This document shows positions 23,560 to 36,400 of a stretch of 64,000 bases of DNA, one piece after another. The first letter of the stretch is position 1, and every line of letters begins with the position of its first letter. Origin of the DNA: Epinephelus fuscoguttatus (taxonomy: Eukaryota; Chordata; Actinopteri; Perciformes; Serranidae); the NCBI RefSeq assembly GCF_011397635.1, contig NC_064774.1, positions 1,612,520 through 1,676,519 on the forward strand, read 5' to 3'. The notes under the pieces are model-generated. The model was not told the origin of the DNA. It saw only the letters and a program-made list of their open reading frames with translations, and searched no databases. The translations under genes were made by a program, and so were the position numbers.

Positions 23560-26500
23560 TAAATCGGATACTATACCACAAATATTCTCATGACACTTTT
23601 CAACATAGAACGCTACGGCTTTGTTTAGTTTTTTAAAATGTTCTATATCATTACAAGAAGCATGAAAAAGTATACCTGTCATTTCTTTATGACACTTTTT
23701 AACATACTCAACGATAATTTTTTCAATGTTTTTGGACATACTGCACGAAGACCTTTTTTTAATGAGGACTTTGTACATGCTATCCATGGACATCGCATAC
23801 TATGACTACTCTGTTGATTTCCTGGTATTATACTACATTTTTTCAGGACATCTTTCAGTATACTCAACGATGTTTGTCCATGTTTTTCAACGTAATATAC
23901 TGTGACATTTTTTACTGATGGAAATTTTTTGATTTTGTACACTATAACTTGAAGATGACAATTTTGGATATACCATAAGATGACTTTTTTAAAACGGCAT
24001 TTCTGGTCATACTATGTTATGACTTCTTTGATGACGTTTTTCAACATAATATTGTATAGCTTTTGTAATGACATTTTGTTACATTCTATACTATGGCCTA
24101 ACCAAACCAAACTAACCAAAGATAATGTTAATGACATCTGTGACATCTCTTGACATACTATTTTATGACATTTTATTTCATAATATAGTATGTCAATAAA
24201 AGTGGTAAAATTGCACAGAATACTGTGTTAAAAAAGTAATGGCAAAAAACGATCAAGAACATCATAATATAGCATGTCATAAAACATCATATGTAGAAAA
24301 ACCTTGAAAAACGTTATAGTATAGCATGGCGAAGGAACTTAATTGTATGGTATGCCGAAAAAACTGTCAAAAACGTATTGTATATCGAAAATCATGAAAA
24401 AAAAAGCCATAGTATAGTATGTCATACAAAAATATGAATAAACATCATAGTATAGCATGTCGTCCAAAAATGTGAAAAACATCAGTATAGAATGTCGTTC
24501 AAAATCACGAAAAAAAGCCATAATATAGTATGTCATACAAAAATATGAATAAACGTCATAGTATAGCATGTCGTCCAAAAATCATGTAAAAACATAGTAT
24601 ATTATGTTGAAAAAAACTACTGAAAGATGTCATTAAGAAAGTCAAAGTAGCAGGTCCATAATCATCGTAATTGTCACAGTATAGTCAGCTGAATAAATCT
24701 CATAAAAGTCACAGTATACGATGTCCAGAAACATAAAAATGTCTCAAAAATAGTAATAGCATAATATGTCAATGAACGTCATTGAAAAAGTCATAGTAAA
24801 TTCTGTTGAAAAATATTAAAAAAAGGCAGATTGTATGTTGAAAACTTTTATGACAAAATGTCACGTGGAAAAACACCCCCACCCCAAAAATGTCATGAAA
24901 TACATTGTGGTCTAGTATGTTGTAAGTAGGGATGCACCGAAATGAAAATTTGTGGCCGAAGTCAAAGCCGAATAATATTAAGCGCTTGGCCGAATACCGA
25001 ATACCAAATATCGTGCAGATGAAACCCCCTCCAGATTAGTGTTGTCACGGTACCAAAATTGGATCCCACTGTACGATACCTGTGAAAATATCATGGTTCT
25101 GAGTAGTATCAAGATACCACAGTGAAAATGAGGCAGATGTGCCTTTTGTCATTTATGAAAAGATAAATCACTTTTCTATAATACATCAATGATATTTCAA
25201 TGGAATAAATTACTTATTGACTTATTCATACTTCAAAAACAGCATCAATAAGTGATTAACATAGGGGGGATCAAAATAAAATAAATAAATAAAATAAAAA
25301 TCAACCAGCCACCCTCCTCCCCTGACAAGTCCCTTCATAAGTAAAGAACAGTCCCTTCATAAGTAAAGAACAGTCCCTAAAGTGCGGTGAGGTTTGTGGA
25401 CCGTTACCTGCCACAAAGAGAGAAATGTGAACGGCTTGTTTCTCCTCTGACACGTCACATACCTGTGTTCGGCTGGCTCGGCTGTCCACACACCAAGAGG
25501 AGGATATTATTGGAGCCGACTTATCCGTCGCCAGTAAGCCGATGGCCGCCGTATTTGACAGGAATACATTCCTGTCTGTGTCTGTGACCCCCGTTCAACC
25601 CTCAATCGGTGGGATTCGCCTTTCGTTTCTGCTGCTGGTTGAAATCTGTAGGCTGCTCGCACAGCGTGTGTAAAATGATTTAAGCATATTTTGCTCGCTT
25701 TTAGTCGCAAATGCGAGTGCGGTGACGGACGGATCGCCACGCTGCCGACATTTGATTTGACACGCTGTTTGATTGCGTTATCAAAACGCGCCGCTATTAT
25801 TCGGCCTTGCTTTTAACTTATTCCACTGAATACCGAATGTGTGGGTTTTTTTGCAATTTTCGGCCGAATATATTTGGTTACCGAATATTCGGTGCATCTG
25901 TAGTTGTAAGATGTCATCAAAAAGTCGTCATATAAAAATGTCCAAAAAAAAATAAATAAATAGTCATAGCACAGTATGCCGAAAATGTAATTGAAACTGT
26001 CATAGCATGGTATGTCGAAAACATCACAAAAGTCACAAAAGGGAAACACAGCATAGATGTTCGTGTGCAGAAATCTTGCACCTTGCCAAGACGGAGCCGG
26101 TGGAGCAGTGGTTGTTCTGCATCTGCATACTATGCTTTGACATTTCTTAGTCGTACTCCACGATGACTTTTTTGATGTCATTTCTTGCAATAATATAACC
26201 TGACTTTTATAAATGACGATTTTTGACAATGTTTTTCACAACTTTTTTCAACATTTTATACTATGACTTTTTTAATGTTTTTGAACATACTTTTAAGTTT
26301 TTTGACAACCTACAGTTTTTTGACATATGACCCTTGATGAAGTGTTTTTCCCGCTGTATTATGATTGTCGTGAGGACGTTTTCGATGACGTTCCTCAATG
26401 CAGTAGTAGCGGCTTGACATAGAATACAGATTTTTATGATATTCTACTATGACTTTTTAAATTACGTTTTTTGACATTGTATGACTTTTTTTGATTGCGT

Positions 26501-27140
26501 AATTTGACACTTTAATATGACTCTTAACTTAGCTATGACTTATTTGGTCATGTTTTCCCACATTCTATATTTAACATTTTTTACTTTTTTGGTGTTTTTC
26601 TATGACTTTTAACATGTTTTTAACACACTATGGTAAGACTTTTTAAATAACAATTTTCAGCTCACTATACCGTGACATTTTTTTAAACATACTATGCTAT
26701 TTTTTTTTTTTAATTACATTTTATAACAAACTACACCATGACATTCTTCAGCTATGACCGTTTTGATAAGATTTTCAACATACTGTAATAAGACATTTTT
26801 TTACTGTGGGAATTTTTTTAAAAAAAACAACTTTTTGACATACTATACGATGTCTTTTCACAAGTTTTCTATTTTTATTTTTTCCCCCACATATACTGAT
26901 TTTATTGCTGATGGCTTTTGATCTATTATATTTTGATTTTTTCAACACACTTTGACTTTTTTCCATGACATCTTTTTTTACGTATTATAGGTTGATTTTA
27001 GTGTAGCATGTTATAAAAAATGTCCCAAAAGTGTTAGGGTGTAATATCGCATAAAAAATACAATAGTTATAGCATGTTATTAATTTGTCATAAAATGTCT
27101 AAGTTTAATTCACAGTATGTCATATAAAATGTCACTACTA
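23560..27140. repeat. degenerate AT-rich tandem repeat with orientation switches
   Basis: Loosely repeated phrases around a CATACTATACTATGACATTT core. The T-rich sense (GACTTTTT..CAACATACTAT) dominates at about 23560-24160 and 26090-26990. The complementary A-rich sense (CATAGTATAGTATGTCGAAA) dominates at about 24170-24915, 25910-26040 and 27000-27140. A hAT element sits in the middle (24927-25902). The block fills the space between convergent ABCE1 and OTUD4. Short frames here are not credible genes. Confidence 0.8.
24927..25902. mobile_element. non-autonomous hAT element with perfect 8-bp TSD
   Basis: The left end TAGGGATGCACCGAAATG and right end TATTCGGTGCATCTGTA are inverted repeats. GTTGTAAG directly flanks both ends (24919-24926 and 25903-25910), a perfect 8-bp target duplication as expected for hAT elements. 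Sub-terminal CGAATA motifs (GGCCGAATACCGAATACC on the left; CGGCCGAATATATTTGG on the right) are abundant. 976 bp, no intact transposase. A longer relative lies at 39026-40511. Confidence 0.92.
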
Positions 27141-27353
27141 CCCCACGGATACTTCCACACCAATGCTTTTTGTCTCGTACATAAATATTAAGCAGCTACC
27201 ATCTTTGTTTTGAGTCATAATTTATGTTTTCTTTTTCATTTTGCAGCAAACTGTTTCGATACTTAAAACCAGCAGTAAGGGATTTATCTGTATCTTAGCG
27301 CTGTGATTAAAACGCAAAAATAATACAAAGTGAGAGATCATCTGAACTTAAGT

Positions 27354-28002
27354 TTTATTTATTCAACCGCAATAGAAAAATCCAACACAGACAACAACAG
27401 CCTTTTGTTCTGTACAGCAGTTTCTCAAACTCAGAAGAAAAGGAAGTAAGACGGTGAAATGTGGCAAACGTAAGGCACTGAATCTCTCGAGTTTTCTGAG
27501 TTGATCAATCAGAACGAGAAAGAAAAATAAACCCAGAGAAGAAGAAACTAGACAAACACACTAAAGGAGACCAGAAGCAACAGGACAGACGGACAATTAA
27601 AAGACAAAACACATAAAGAAATAAAGTCCACGCAGCTTGTATTTGTTGTCCGACTCTACCAGAGTCCAACACAGATTGCTGTAGTTTCACAGCAGCGATA
27701 CAACTCTTAAAGCTGTTCTCAAATTAAATTTTATAATACATTTTTGTTGCTTTAATCACTTTGCTTTTAGCTCACAGTGCTAACAGAGGTGCTGGTTAAA
27801 CTTGGTTGATGCTTTTTTTTTTTTTTTTTTAAGTGCTGGAAAATGTCTAATGCTTTATCGACATGCTAAGCTTTCAGTTGTGCTGCGTTTGAGGGATGCT
27901 ATAGAGTCACACATTTGACTTCCTGTTAAAGAGACAGTTCTTAATTTTGGGGGGAAAACCAATCAGCCTCCAGTGTCGTCTCCTCTCTGTATCGGCTGAT
28001 GG
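27354..28002 (-). other. OTUD4: OTUD4 3' UTR and polyA signals
   Basis: The stop codon is at 28003-28005. Downstream on the minus strand two overlapping AATAAA hexamers (TTTATTTATT at 27354-27363) give a plausible 3' end near 27340. The interval also contains an A-run (T-run on plus) at about 27812-27830. No other gene is seen. Confidence 0.6.
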
Positions 28003-28482
28003 CTAGTATCCCCTCTCCCGGCCCCTCCCCCGGTGGGAGGAGCTAAACTGGACGTAGTTAAACCCCACCCCTGCCTCTCCTCCATGTCTCCTCCTGGGCC
28101 CCCCCCTCCCTGAATCATGGCCACCCCTCCCTCTCCCACCTCCTCCTCCTCTCTGATTCCTCCTCGACCCTCTGTGGTTAAAGGTTGTCGGTTTGAATCC
28201 CTCCCAGTCGTCCTCCGTGCTGCAGCCCACAGACAGAGACTCTGCCATGGCAACAGTTGCCATGTAACCCACCTGGCTGGGATCCGGCTGCCCCCGCGGG
28301 ACGTACGTGTTGGGGGGATTAAGTGGTTTTTGGTGGCCCCGGTAACCACGGGTGAGGTTGTTGTCACTGGAGACGGTCGTCTTGGAAATTATATCATAAG
28401 GCGATGGAGAGCCAGGGGTGCTGCTGGGCTTCATGGTTGCCATGGAGACATCCTTGACATCAGGGTTTGAAACCAGTGTGAT
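28003..28482 (-). CDS. OTUD4: OTUD4 terminal exon with RGG-type tail
   Basis: Codons 1255-1413. Begins [13 protein letters not shown] after a CTCTCTCTCAG acceptor, includes [20 protein letters not shown], and ends with [20 protein letters not shown] and [10 protein letters not shown]. Arg-Gly-rich tails commonly bind RNA, which agrees with the RNA-linked role reported for OTUD4. Confidence 0.93.
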   Translation of the reverse strand: MTLVSNPDVKDVSMATMKPSSTPGSPSPYDIISKTTVSSDNNLTRGYRGHQKPLNPPNTYVPRGQPDPSQVGYMATVAMAESLSVGCSTEDDWEGFKPTTFNHRGSRRNQRGGGGGRGRGGHDSGRGGPRRRHGGEAGVGFNYVQFSSSHRGRGRERGY

Positions 28483-30405
28483 CTGAGAGAGAGCATATGT
28501 ATATATAAATACCACTGTAACTACTACAACATGTTACTGTTATTATTACAGCTACTACATTCATGTTTCAACAAAACAAATGTAACTACAGGTAATATAT
28601 TACTACTACCACATAGGTAACTACAACAATGTTACTGTGACTGCTATAGTGAATGTACAATTACTACTACTCCTACAAACGTTACCACAAGCACTAATAT
28701 ACCACCACTACACGGGTTACAATTACTAGAACAGTTTTACTATAACTACTCCTTCAAATATTACAATTGACCTAAGAATAAGCCCCGCCCTCAAACATGA
28801 TGAGCCAATCACAGTGTGTATAGCCATTCCCATACACTCGGACATTCTCTGCCTGGGCGTCCATTGAAATGCATTACAGAAAGTCAGTTTGTTGGGTTTT
28901 ATGAGCTTTTTCTGAGATTTGAAGTTTAAAAATGGTCAAACGGTGTGCATGGGGTACATGCAACTCTGACACAAGGTATCCTGAGAGGCTGGGCGACCAG
29001 GTGTATTTTTACACTTTAAACCACATCTCAAGCGAGAAAAGTGTCTCCTTTGGATAAAGTTGTGTGGTAACGTTAGACCACAACATCAACTCAACGTGAA
29101 TAAGATTAACAATGATGTCTACATCTGTTCTAAGGTAAGTCAACATTGTGTTTGAGGCAACATATTGTCACTTTGCTGCAAAGAAATATAAAGTTATCTT
29201 TAACATCTCTAGCTAACGTTAGCTAAAGTTAGCCTAACGTTAGCTCCTAGCTGCGTTGTTCATCATGTCACCTTGTTTGCTGGGAGTTCATTAGCCTATT
29301 TTGTTCTAGTTTTGTACTTTGGTGATGGTACGTCATTGTTAGCTGTTGTCCAAAGGGCTCTAGTTAAGCTAACGTTAACTTCTGGAGCTTAGCTTCATTA
29401 ACTTATCTGTAATGGCAGAGATAACAAAGGTTGGCAAACGTTATGCTGAATGATTCAGTGTAAATACTGTAGCACCAAACTAACGCAGAGACACTCTTGG
29501 TAAAGATGGTAAAAAGGCCGTTATCCTTTTCTCATATTCTGAGCCAAAAACCTTAACTTCAGTGGCACTTTAACTTGTTGTCTTTGATGGTGACGGCAAC
29601 CAGATGCGGTTCACAAGCGTACACTGTGACCTGTAAATGTTGGCTTGTAATTTAAGCTTTTCATCGACCTTCTCAACAATAAAATGATGAATATATCCCT
29701 CCAATGCGTAGTTTAGGCCCTTTTGGTTACTTCTCAATGACATCTGATCGTTATGTCCCCAAAAATCATCAGTTGCCTCCTGTGAAATGCCGTGTGCTGT
29801 GACACCTGCCATAGCGCCGGGCACTGAATGTTGATCGTTTGTCCGAGTGAGTGGAGGGGGCGGGGCTTAGCCATAGGTCAATTGAGGTGCTATGCATTGT
29901 GTTTTAACAAAACTGGACATCTGCCTGGAGAGTGACAGTTTTGTTAGCACAATTTTATCTTCTGCTAACTTTTTGCACAGATTCACAAGGGGCTGCAAGA
30001 TCAACAAACCACGTTCTGCGATGAAGAAGTACACGTGTACTTTCTAGGTGACAACACGATCTGTCATCTATGCCAGTATGTCAGCGGTGACTGCAGCACC
30101 CAGTAAACGCGTTACGTGCTTTATTGCACGCACAGCAGCTTTATGACCTGGGTCTAATTCATGCTGTGATAGGACTTTCTTGCCGCTGGTTGCATACATC
30201 AATTTACGTGAGCACAATGTGCAGAAACATGCACCTGGTTCCCTTACTTTCTTTGCACCAGCCTATCTCCTCTACCCATGCCTAACGCCATTTATTTATC
30301 TGGACGTTTTCCCCAGGTTTCATTAACTTACTTTTCATCTTGATGAGAGCATCTACGGCAATGGCTCCACTAGAATCTGAAGTTGGCTCTGAACCAAGTT
30401 TAGTT

Positions 30406-30437
<32 letters not shown>

Positions 30438-33400
30438 CCGTACTATGGGTGTGTTGTTGAGTGGCGGGTCCACCAGCAGCACCGCTCTGGTCAAACTGTC
30501 TGCCTGCTCCTTCTTGAGGGCTGATGGGGAAGAAACACTTCATATTAAAAGCTGTGCTGAGAAATGTAAAGCCTTCATTACCCAGAATTCCTGATTGCTA
30601 TGTGTTAATGATTTACACCCAACATAAAAAGATTTGATTGATTTTTTTAGTACATTTAAAATTCTCGTAACACTTTATTTTAGAGGTGATAAAAACACTA
30701 AAATAAAAACTGTTTACGCACCAAAACCAGGAACCACCATTGGTCTGTTGCTGTTAGCATTAGCCACGTTAGCAGGCGCAGGACTCTCCAGAGAACCAGG
30801 GACTCTGCTCGGTCCTTGGCTGGGCATCGTGTCCACGTTTGCAGCCTGATGATGCTCCATCGGCGCCTGGCTCACTTGGAGCTCTTCAGGGGAGGATGAA
30901 GGCGGGTATCCCAGTGAAGAGGGGGGGTACTGAGGGTACAGCAGGTGTCCCGGGCCTTGACCTGAGTGGTAGCCCTGAGACAACGGTGGGGGAGCCCGAT
31001 ATGGTGGATTTGCAGTGGGATACCCAACTGGGTAGCTGGGGTTTCTGGGAGGGGGTGGCTGTTGCCATGGCAGCGAGGAGCAGGGCATCCGGTGGGGTGG
31101 AGGCTGGGTGACGGGGTACCCGGCCTGGTTAAAGGAGGGTTCACTGGGATGGGGGGGCTCTGTGAGTGGGGCTTGGTGGTCATACTGAGGGGGCATTGAT
31201 GCTGAAGTCGGGGGGTACTGGGGGTGTGGGTACGCCTCCTGGTGCCTGGCGGGGGGGTTGGAGGGAGGGTAGTGAGGGGTGGGGGAGGGCGAGCGGGAGG
31301 GGAGCTTGGGGTGCATGGCGTGGGCCTGCTGCAGCGGGAGTAGGTACAAGTAGGGGGGGAACATGGGCATGGAGTAGGCCTGCAGAGACGAGAGCAGAAG
31401 CAGTAAGTAAATGACGGTTACTTCCTGCTTTTGGCACCAATACAAAGATTTAAAGAAAGAGTTCAACATTTTTGGAAATATGCTCGGCCCGGCCCAGTTG
31501 CCAGGCAACTAGTGAGGACTCCGGGAGGTTTCCGGTCCAACCAAGAAAAGATCTGGCACATGACCTCCCATAAAACAGCAAGCAGTCATTTTATGCTTCT
31601 GTTCTGATGCAGATACAACCTGTTACTAAGAGAATATTAGAGGTGCCGGTGGATTTACTGTTACCTTCAGACAGAGCCTGGCTTATCGTTTCCCCCCCTA
31701 TTTCAAGTCTTTATGCTAAGCTACGTTAGCAAGCAGTGCGAATGAGCATATTTCCAAAAACTTTAAGAACTTAATTTTTTCTACTGTATAAGACTGCAGA
31801 GATAAAATCAGATATGATCATAAACTACAGCCTGACAACACAGCATGTCGGCCGATAATTAACAAAACACGCTGCTGCATTACAGTCGTCATAAACATCA
31901 CAAGTTTAAACACTGTCAAACTTTTGGTTGTGGAAATGAAGTAAAATCTGATTTCTTTTGTTAAATTTAACACCAAATATTTTATTTTGTTTGTCCACTT
32001 CCTTCTTCTTACTTCAATGCAAAGTCTATTTAAAAAAAAAAAAAAAAATAATAAAAATAAAAAAAAGAAGAAGCAACAATGTAAACCTGATCCAGCGGAC
32101 CAGGAGGTGCGCTATTCAGTTTATGTCCGTTGTTCACTTTCCATCTGAATTAATGACTTTATTTACAGGCCAATATTGTTCTGAATTTGACAGTATTCTG
32201 ATGCATTAACTGTCTGGATTTTCCAAATGAAGCATTTTCATTTAAGACTTGTGGGATATGCAGACATTATTTGGGTTTCAGAAATATTCTTTGGACATGT
32301 ACGCAGTGGATTCAAAATGTGCATTTTCCCACCATTTTTCACAGATAAGAAACAATAAATTGTGAAGACAATAAAGCCTCCACAAAAATAGCATTTTAAG
32401 TCTTGTGTGTGATTTATCCTGGCTTCATATGAGCAGAGGAAACCTCCGCTCATCTCTCGGCTAAATTATACAATGTAAAATGCCATAGGCTTGTGCTAAT
32501 AATGTTAGCATGTTGTATTTGTGGGGAAAATGTGTCCAGATAAAGACAAGTGTTTGACTGTGAATGCTGCGAGTTATAGTGAAGCTGAGTTGTGAACTTG
32601 TCTTAATAAAGACAATTTCAAACACGTGTTTAATGTGTGTTTAACGTGTAATGTGTGTTTAATGTGTAACGTGTGTTTAATGTGTGTTTGTGTGTTTAAC
32701 GTAATGGAGCTGAATTTTGCAGCAGTTACCTTTGTTAAATGTTGCTGTTGTCCCCGGCTTTATATGAGCAGAGGAAAAGTCAACTAGCTGCCAGGCTAAT
32801 TTATACAATGTAAAATGCCATAGGCTTGTGCTAATAATGTTAGCATGTTGTATTTGTGGGGAAAATGTGTCCAGATAAAGACAAGTGTTTGTCTGTGAAT
32901 GCTGCGAGTTATAGTGAAGCTGATTTGTGTACTTGTGTTTGAAACTGTCTCTATTAAGCCATGTTTAATGTGTGTTTAATGTGTGTTTGAATCAACTAAA
33001 CTTTACAGCACTTCATCGAAACCCTGCCGCCCACTAGTGTTTTGGAGGTGTAACTGCAGAGTGACAACAACGTAGGCGACATGCGTAGGCTCTGTATAGA
33101 GCCAACGCACAAGTATAAATCCCGCTTTAGGCTTTCCGTGTAGGCGTGTGGAAGGGCAGAGAGGCCATGGAACAGAGCTGTACTGCCAAATATAATGGAA
33201 ATGGAAGTAAAGTTTTCTTTAACTAAAATGGTCCTGACTGGACTAAAGACAATGGCGATGCGCTGATATGAAACCTGCTTTGTTTGAGTTTTAACATCTG
33301 TCTTACCTTGACACCCAAGTTGAAGAAAAACTTTAAGATGTTGACGTCTGCAGAGGAAGACAAATAAAGCACTGATCACAAAATATCAAATCAAATATCC

Positions 33401-36400
33401 CCTTGTGCACGTTGGTGTTGGCATCTGGATGATAAACTGGAAAACTTTGTATCTTTGACTGTTGTTTAGATAAAAAAACATTTGAAGACAAAATCATTGT
33501 CAGATTTATCAATAATGAAATAATAATTAGCTAGAGTCCTGCTATGACTCTGTCTCCCAGCTCACCTTTTGGCAGGTCGTCTCCTGATTTACTGCAGGAG
33601 TAGGAAGGAGTCGGAGCCATGTCGCCCTTCTCTCCCATAGGGAATCCGGGGTACAGGAGGTCCTGGTAGAGCTGGGACAGCTGCTGCAGGGGGACGGTGC
33701 CTGGGATGGTTGGGGGGTGAGGGAGAGGAGGTGCAGACTGGAGCTGGGGGTGATGAGGGGGATAGGGAGGGTGTGGCAGCTGGGTGGGAGCATGAGCCGG
33801 TGACTCAGGGTGAGGCTGAGGGTGCTGAACGGGAGGTGATGGAGCCTCTGTTTGGTTCTGGGTGCTGGGGGTCTGGGAGGTGGAGAGGGACAGGGAGGGA
33901 TGTGGGACCTGAGAGGGGTGAGGAGGCTGGGCTAGCTGGACTTGGGGGTGAGGATGGGTGACAGACAGCTGCACAGAGACAGGAAGTGAGACCTGAGAGG
34001 TGCAAGGGTAGGAGGAGGACTGGACCTGGGCCACCTCAGACTGAGACTGTGGGAGTAATTGGGGCTGGGGGTGGGAGACAGAGGCCTGAGGGAGGGAGGT
34101 CTGGAGGACAGACGGCTGGATCTGGGTCTGCGGCAGAGAGGTCACTGCAGCGTGGGACTGAGGCTGACAGGACGGGGCTTCGGCCTGTATCTCAGGCGTC
34201 AGATCCTGGGTGGTTTGGTGCGGAGGGGGCTGGGTTTGGTTCTCAACTTGGGTTAATGAGGGCTGGGTTCGAGTCTGAGGCGCAGAGATCTGGCTCTGGT
34301 TTTGGGGCAGAGCCACAGGAGGATGAATCTGAGACTGAGTCTGAGCTCCTCCAATATTTGGCAAAGAACCTGATGAAAGACAGAAGACATGGAGAGACAA
34401 AGAAGAGGTGATTCATGTGGAAACAGAGAAGCTTTTTTTACTTTATTTCATCGTTGATTGAGCGATGAAACGTCCACACAATAATGACAACATCTGCGTT
34501 TAGATTGGTTCCCTATCGACCTTGCAAAAAGGAGGTGTGCAACCACTGCGCAACCAAAACGGTAGAAGGATAGCATCATTCTTTTCCCTGGTAGCTATGA
34601 GCAGCTATCCCCAGGTACCACAGAGCAACAACATCAGTTCTGCGGCTACCTTCCCCCACAGACAAAAAGGCTGATGGTGCAACAACTTATATCTTGTACA
34701 GTATTATTCTTCAATATCACGATCACGTGTCAGTGTAGTGCGATATCTCTTCTCAGCCATGTGCAACAATACTTCTCGTTGTTAGTGACTCTTGTGCTCC
34801 TATTGTTACTCCATTAAGCACTGTTTTTTGCTTCTGCTCCTCGAAAACACTTCTGTCTTGTATGTTTGTATATTCTGCCAGATATCTAATACTCTATTGT
34901 TCTAAACTGGGCCCAGTGAGTGCCCCTGACCTGGAAAACCCACTGGTTGTCTGGCTGTTACTGGTTGTGAATCCTGGTTACTTTTCTTCGTGATAAATAA
35001 AGTTCTACTGAATCAAACTGAATCGAAACCGAAGAAACTGTGCGTTCACAGACAGTTGTTGTTGATGACTTGGCTCTGAGAAAAACAGTTGTCTTACGCT
35101 TTTATTTTTTTTTTAACTAAACTAATAAACTTGCCCTGTGACAGAAGACAACCTTGTCCCAGACAGCAATTCACAGCTTCAGTTAAAAGACTTAAAGCCC
35201 AAACATACTCGGGCGTACTATTAGCGGAGCGGAATGTCCGCAGTCATTCGGGCTTTCATAGTCGAGTGCACTTCCACGTTGTAGTTTCCTGTAAAAATGT
35301 CTGTGAAAAATCCCTGCAATGTGAAAAATACATGCAGTGCAGTCACTGGTGCGCGGAGCGGAGTCCGCGCGGTCCTAAAATCTGAGCTTTGTGCGCACAG
35401 GGCTTGCGGACGTCTGCTTTGAGTCCGTTACACGTACGTTCCGCCCAAGTATGTTCAGGCCTTAACCCTTTGCACACTGAGACCATTTATGTAATCCGTC
35501 ATCTGAAAAAAATCACAACGCACAGAAACCTAAAGGCCAAAACATACTGGCGCCGTACGATGCGCTTCAAAACAGCCGCCCCCATTATTTTCTATTTACA
35601 AACCCACACCGGCGGCGGCTTGACGCGCATCACCGTGCTGCGCCTCGGCACTTTATGCTATTGTCTAATAGCATATATTGCCAAAACACACCACCGCCGT
35701 CATATGCTGCCGCCGGTTTGTTTTGGTCTTTACACACTGATTCAGACACATTTTTCTGTTCTACGTGTATGTAAGCATATTGCATTCACTTGACAAATAA
35801 AAAAAAGCCCTGTTTTTTTGTGGTCATTTTTTTCTGTTCTTTATGCTAATTTTTTTTCCTGAACGAGGAGACGAGATAGTTCAAAATCTCGCAAGAAGCT
35901 CCCACCTGGCACCTGCAAGTGACCCCTGCATCCATGGTGACTCCTGCTCATTGATGTATTTTGCATCTGTGCTTCTGCTCCAAGACACTTTGAACTACGG
36001 GGTCAATAAGGGTAAGGCACGTAATTAGTTACACACAGGGTGTGATAATCTAGCTGTGTTTTCCACTGCATCCTTCTAGTGTAGGCCTATCGCTCAGTGT
36101 AACAGGTTAGGTTAGTAACAGGTTGTAACAACGTTAGCTGACAAATTTGTGATGAGTAACAATGTTCAGCATGATGGAAAAAAACTGTTAGCTTAACATT
36201 ACCTGACAACTGAAATCACGCCCATACACGTTTGTCAGCTAACGCTGTTACAGCCTGTTACTAACCTAACCTGTTACACTGAGCGATAGGCCTACACTAG
36301 AAGGATGCAGTGGAAACATAGCTTGATTATCATACCCTGTGTGTAACTAATTACGTGCCTTACCCTTATTGACCCCGTAGTTGAAATTGTCTAGGAGCAG

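Noticed and set aside
28117-28470. Plus-strand frame opposite the last OTUD4 exon
   Set aside because: A shadow of the RGG-coding strand; the minus frame matches OTUD4 and has the splice site.
30839-31414. Glycine-rich plus-strand frames
   Set aside because: Antisense of the Pro-rich OTUD4 exon 19.
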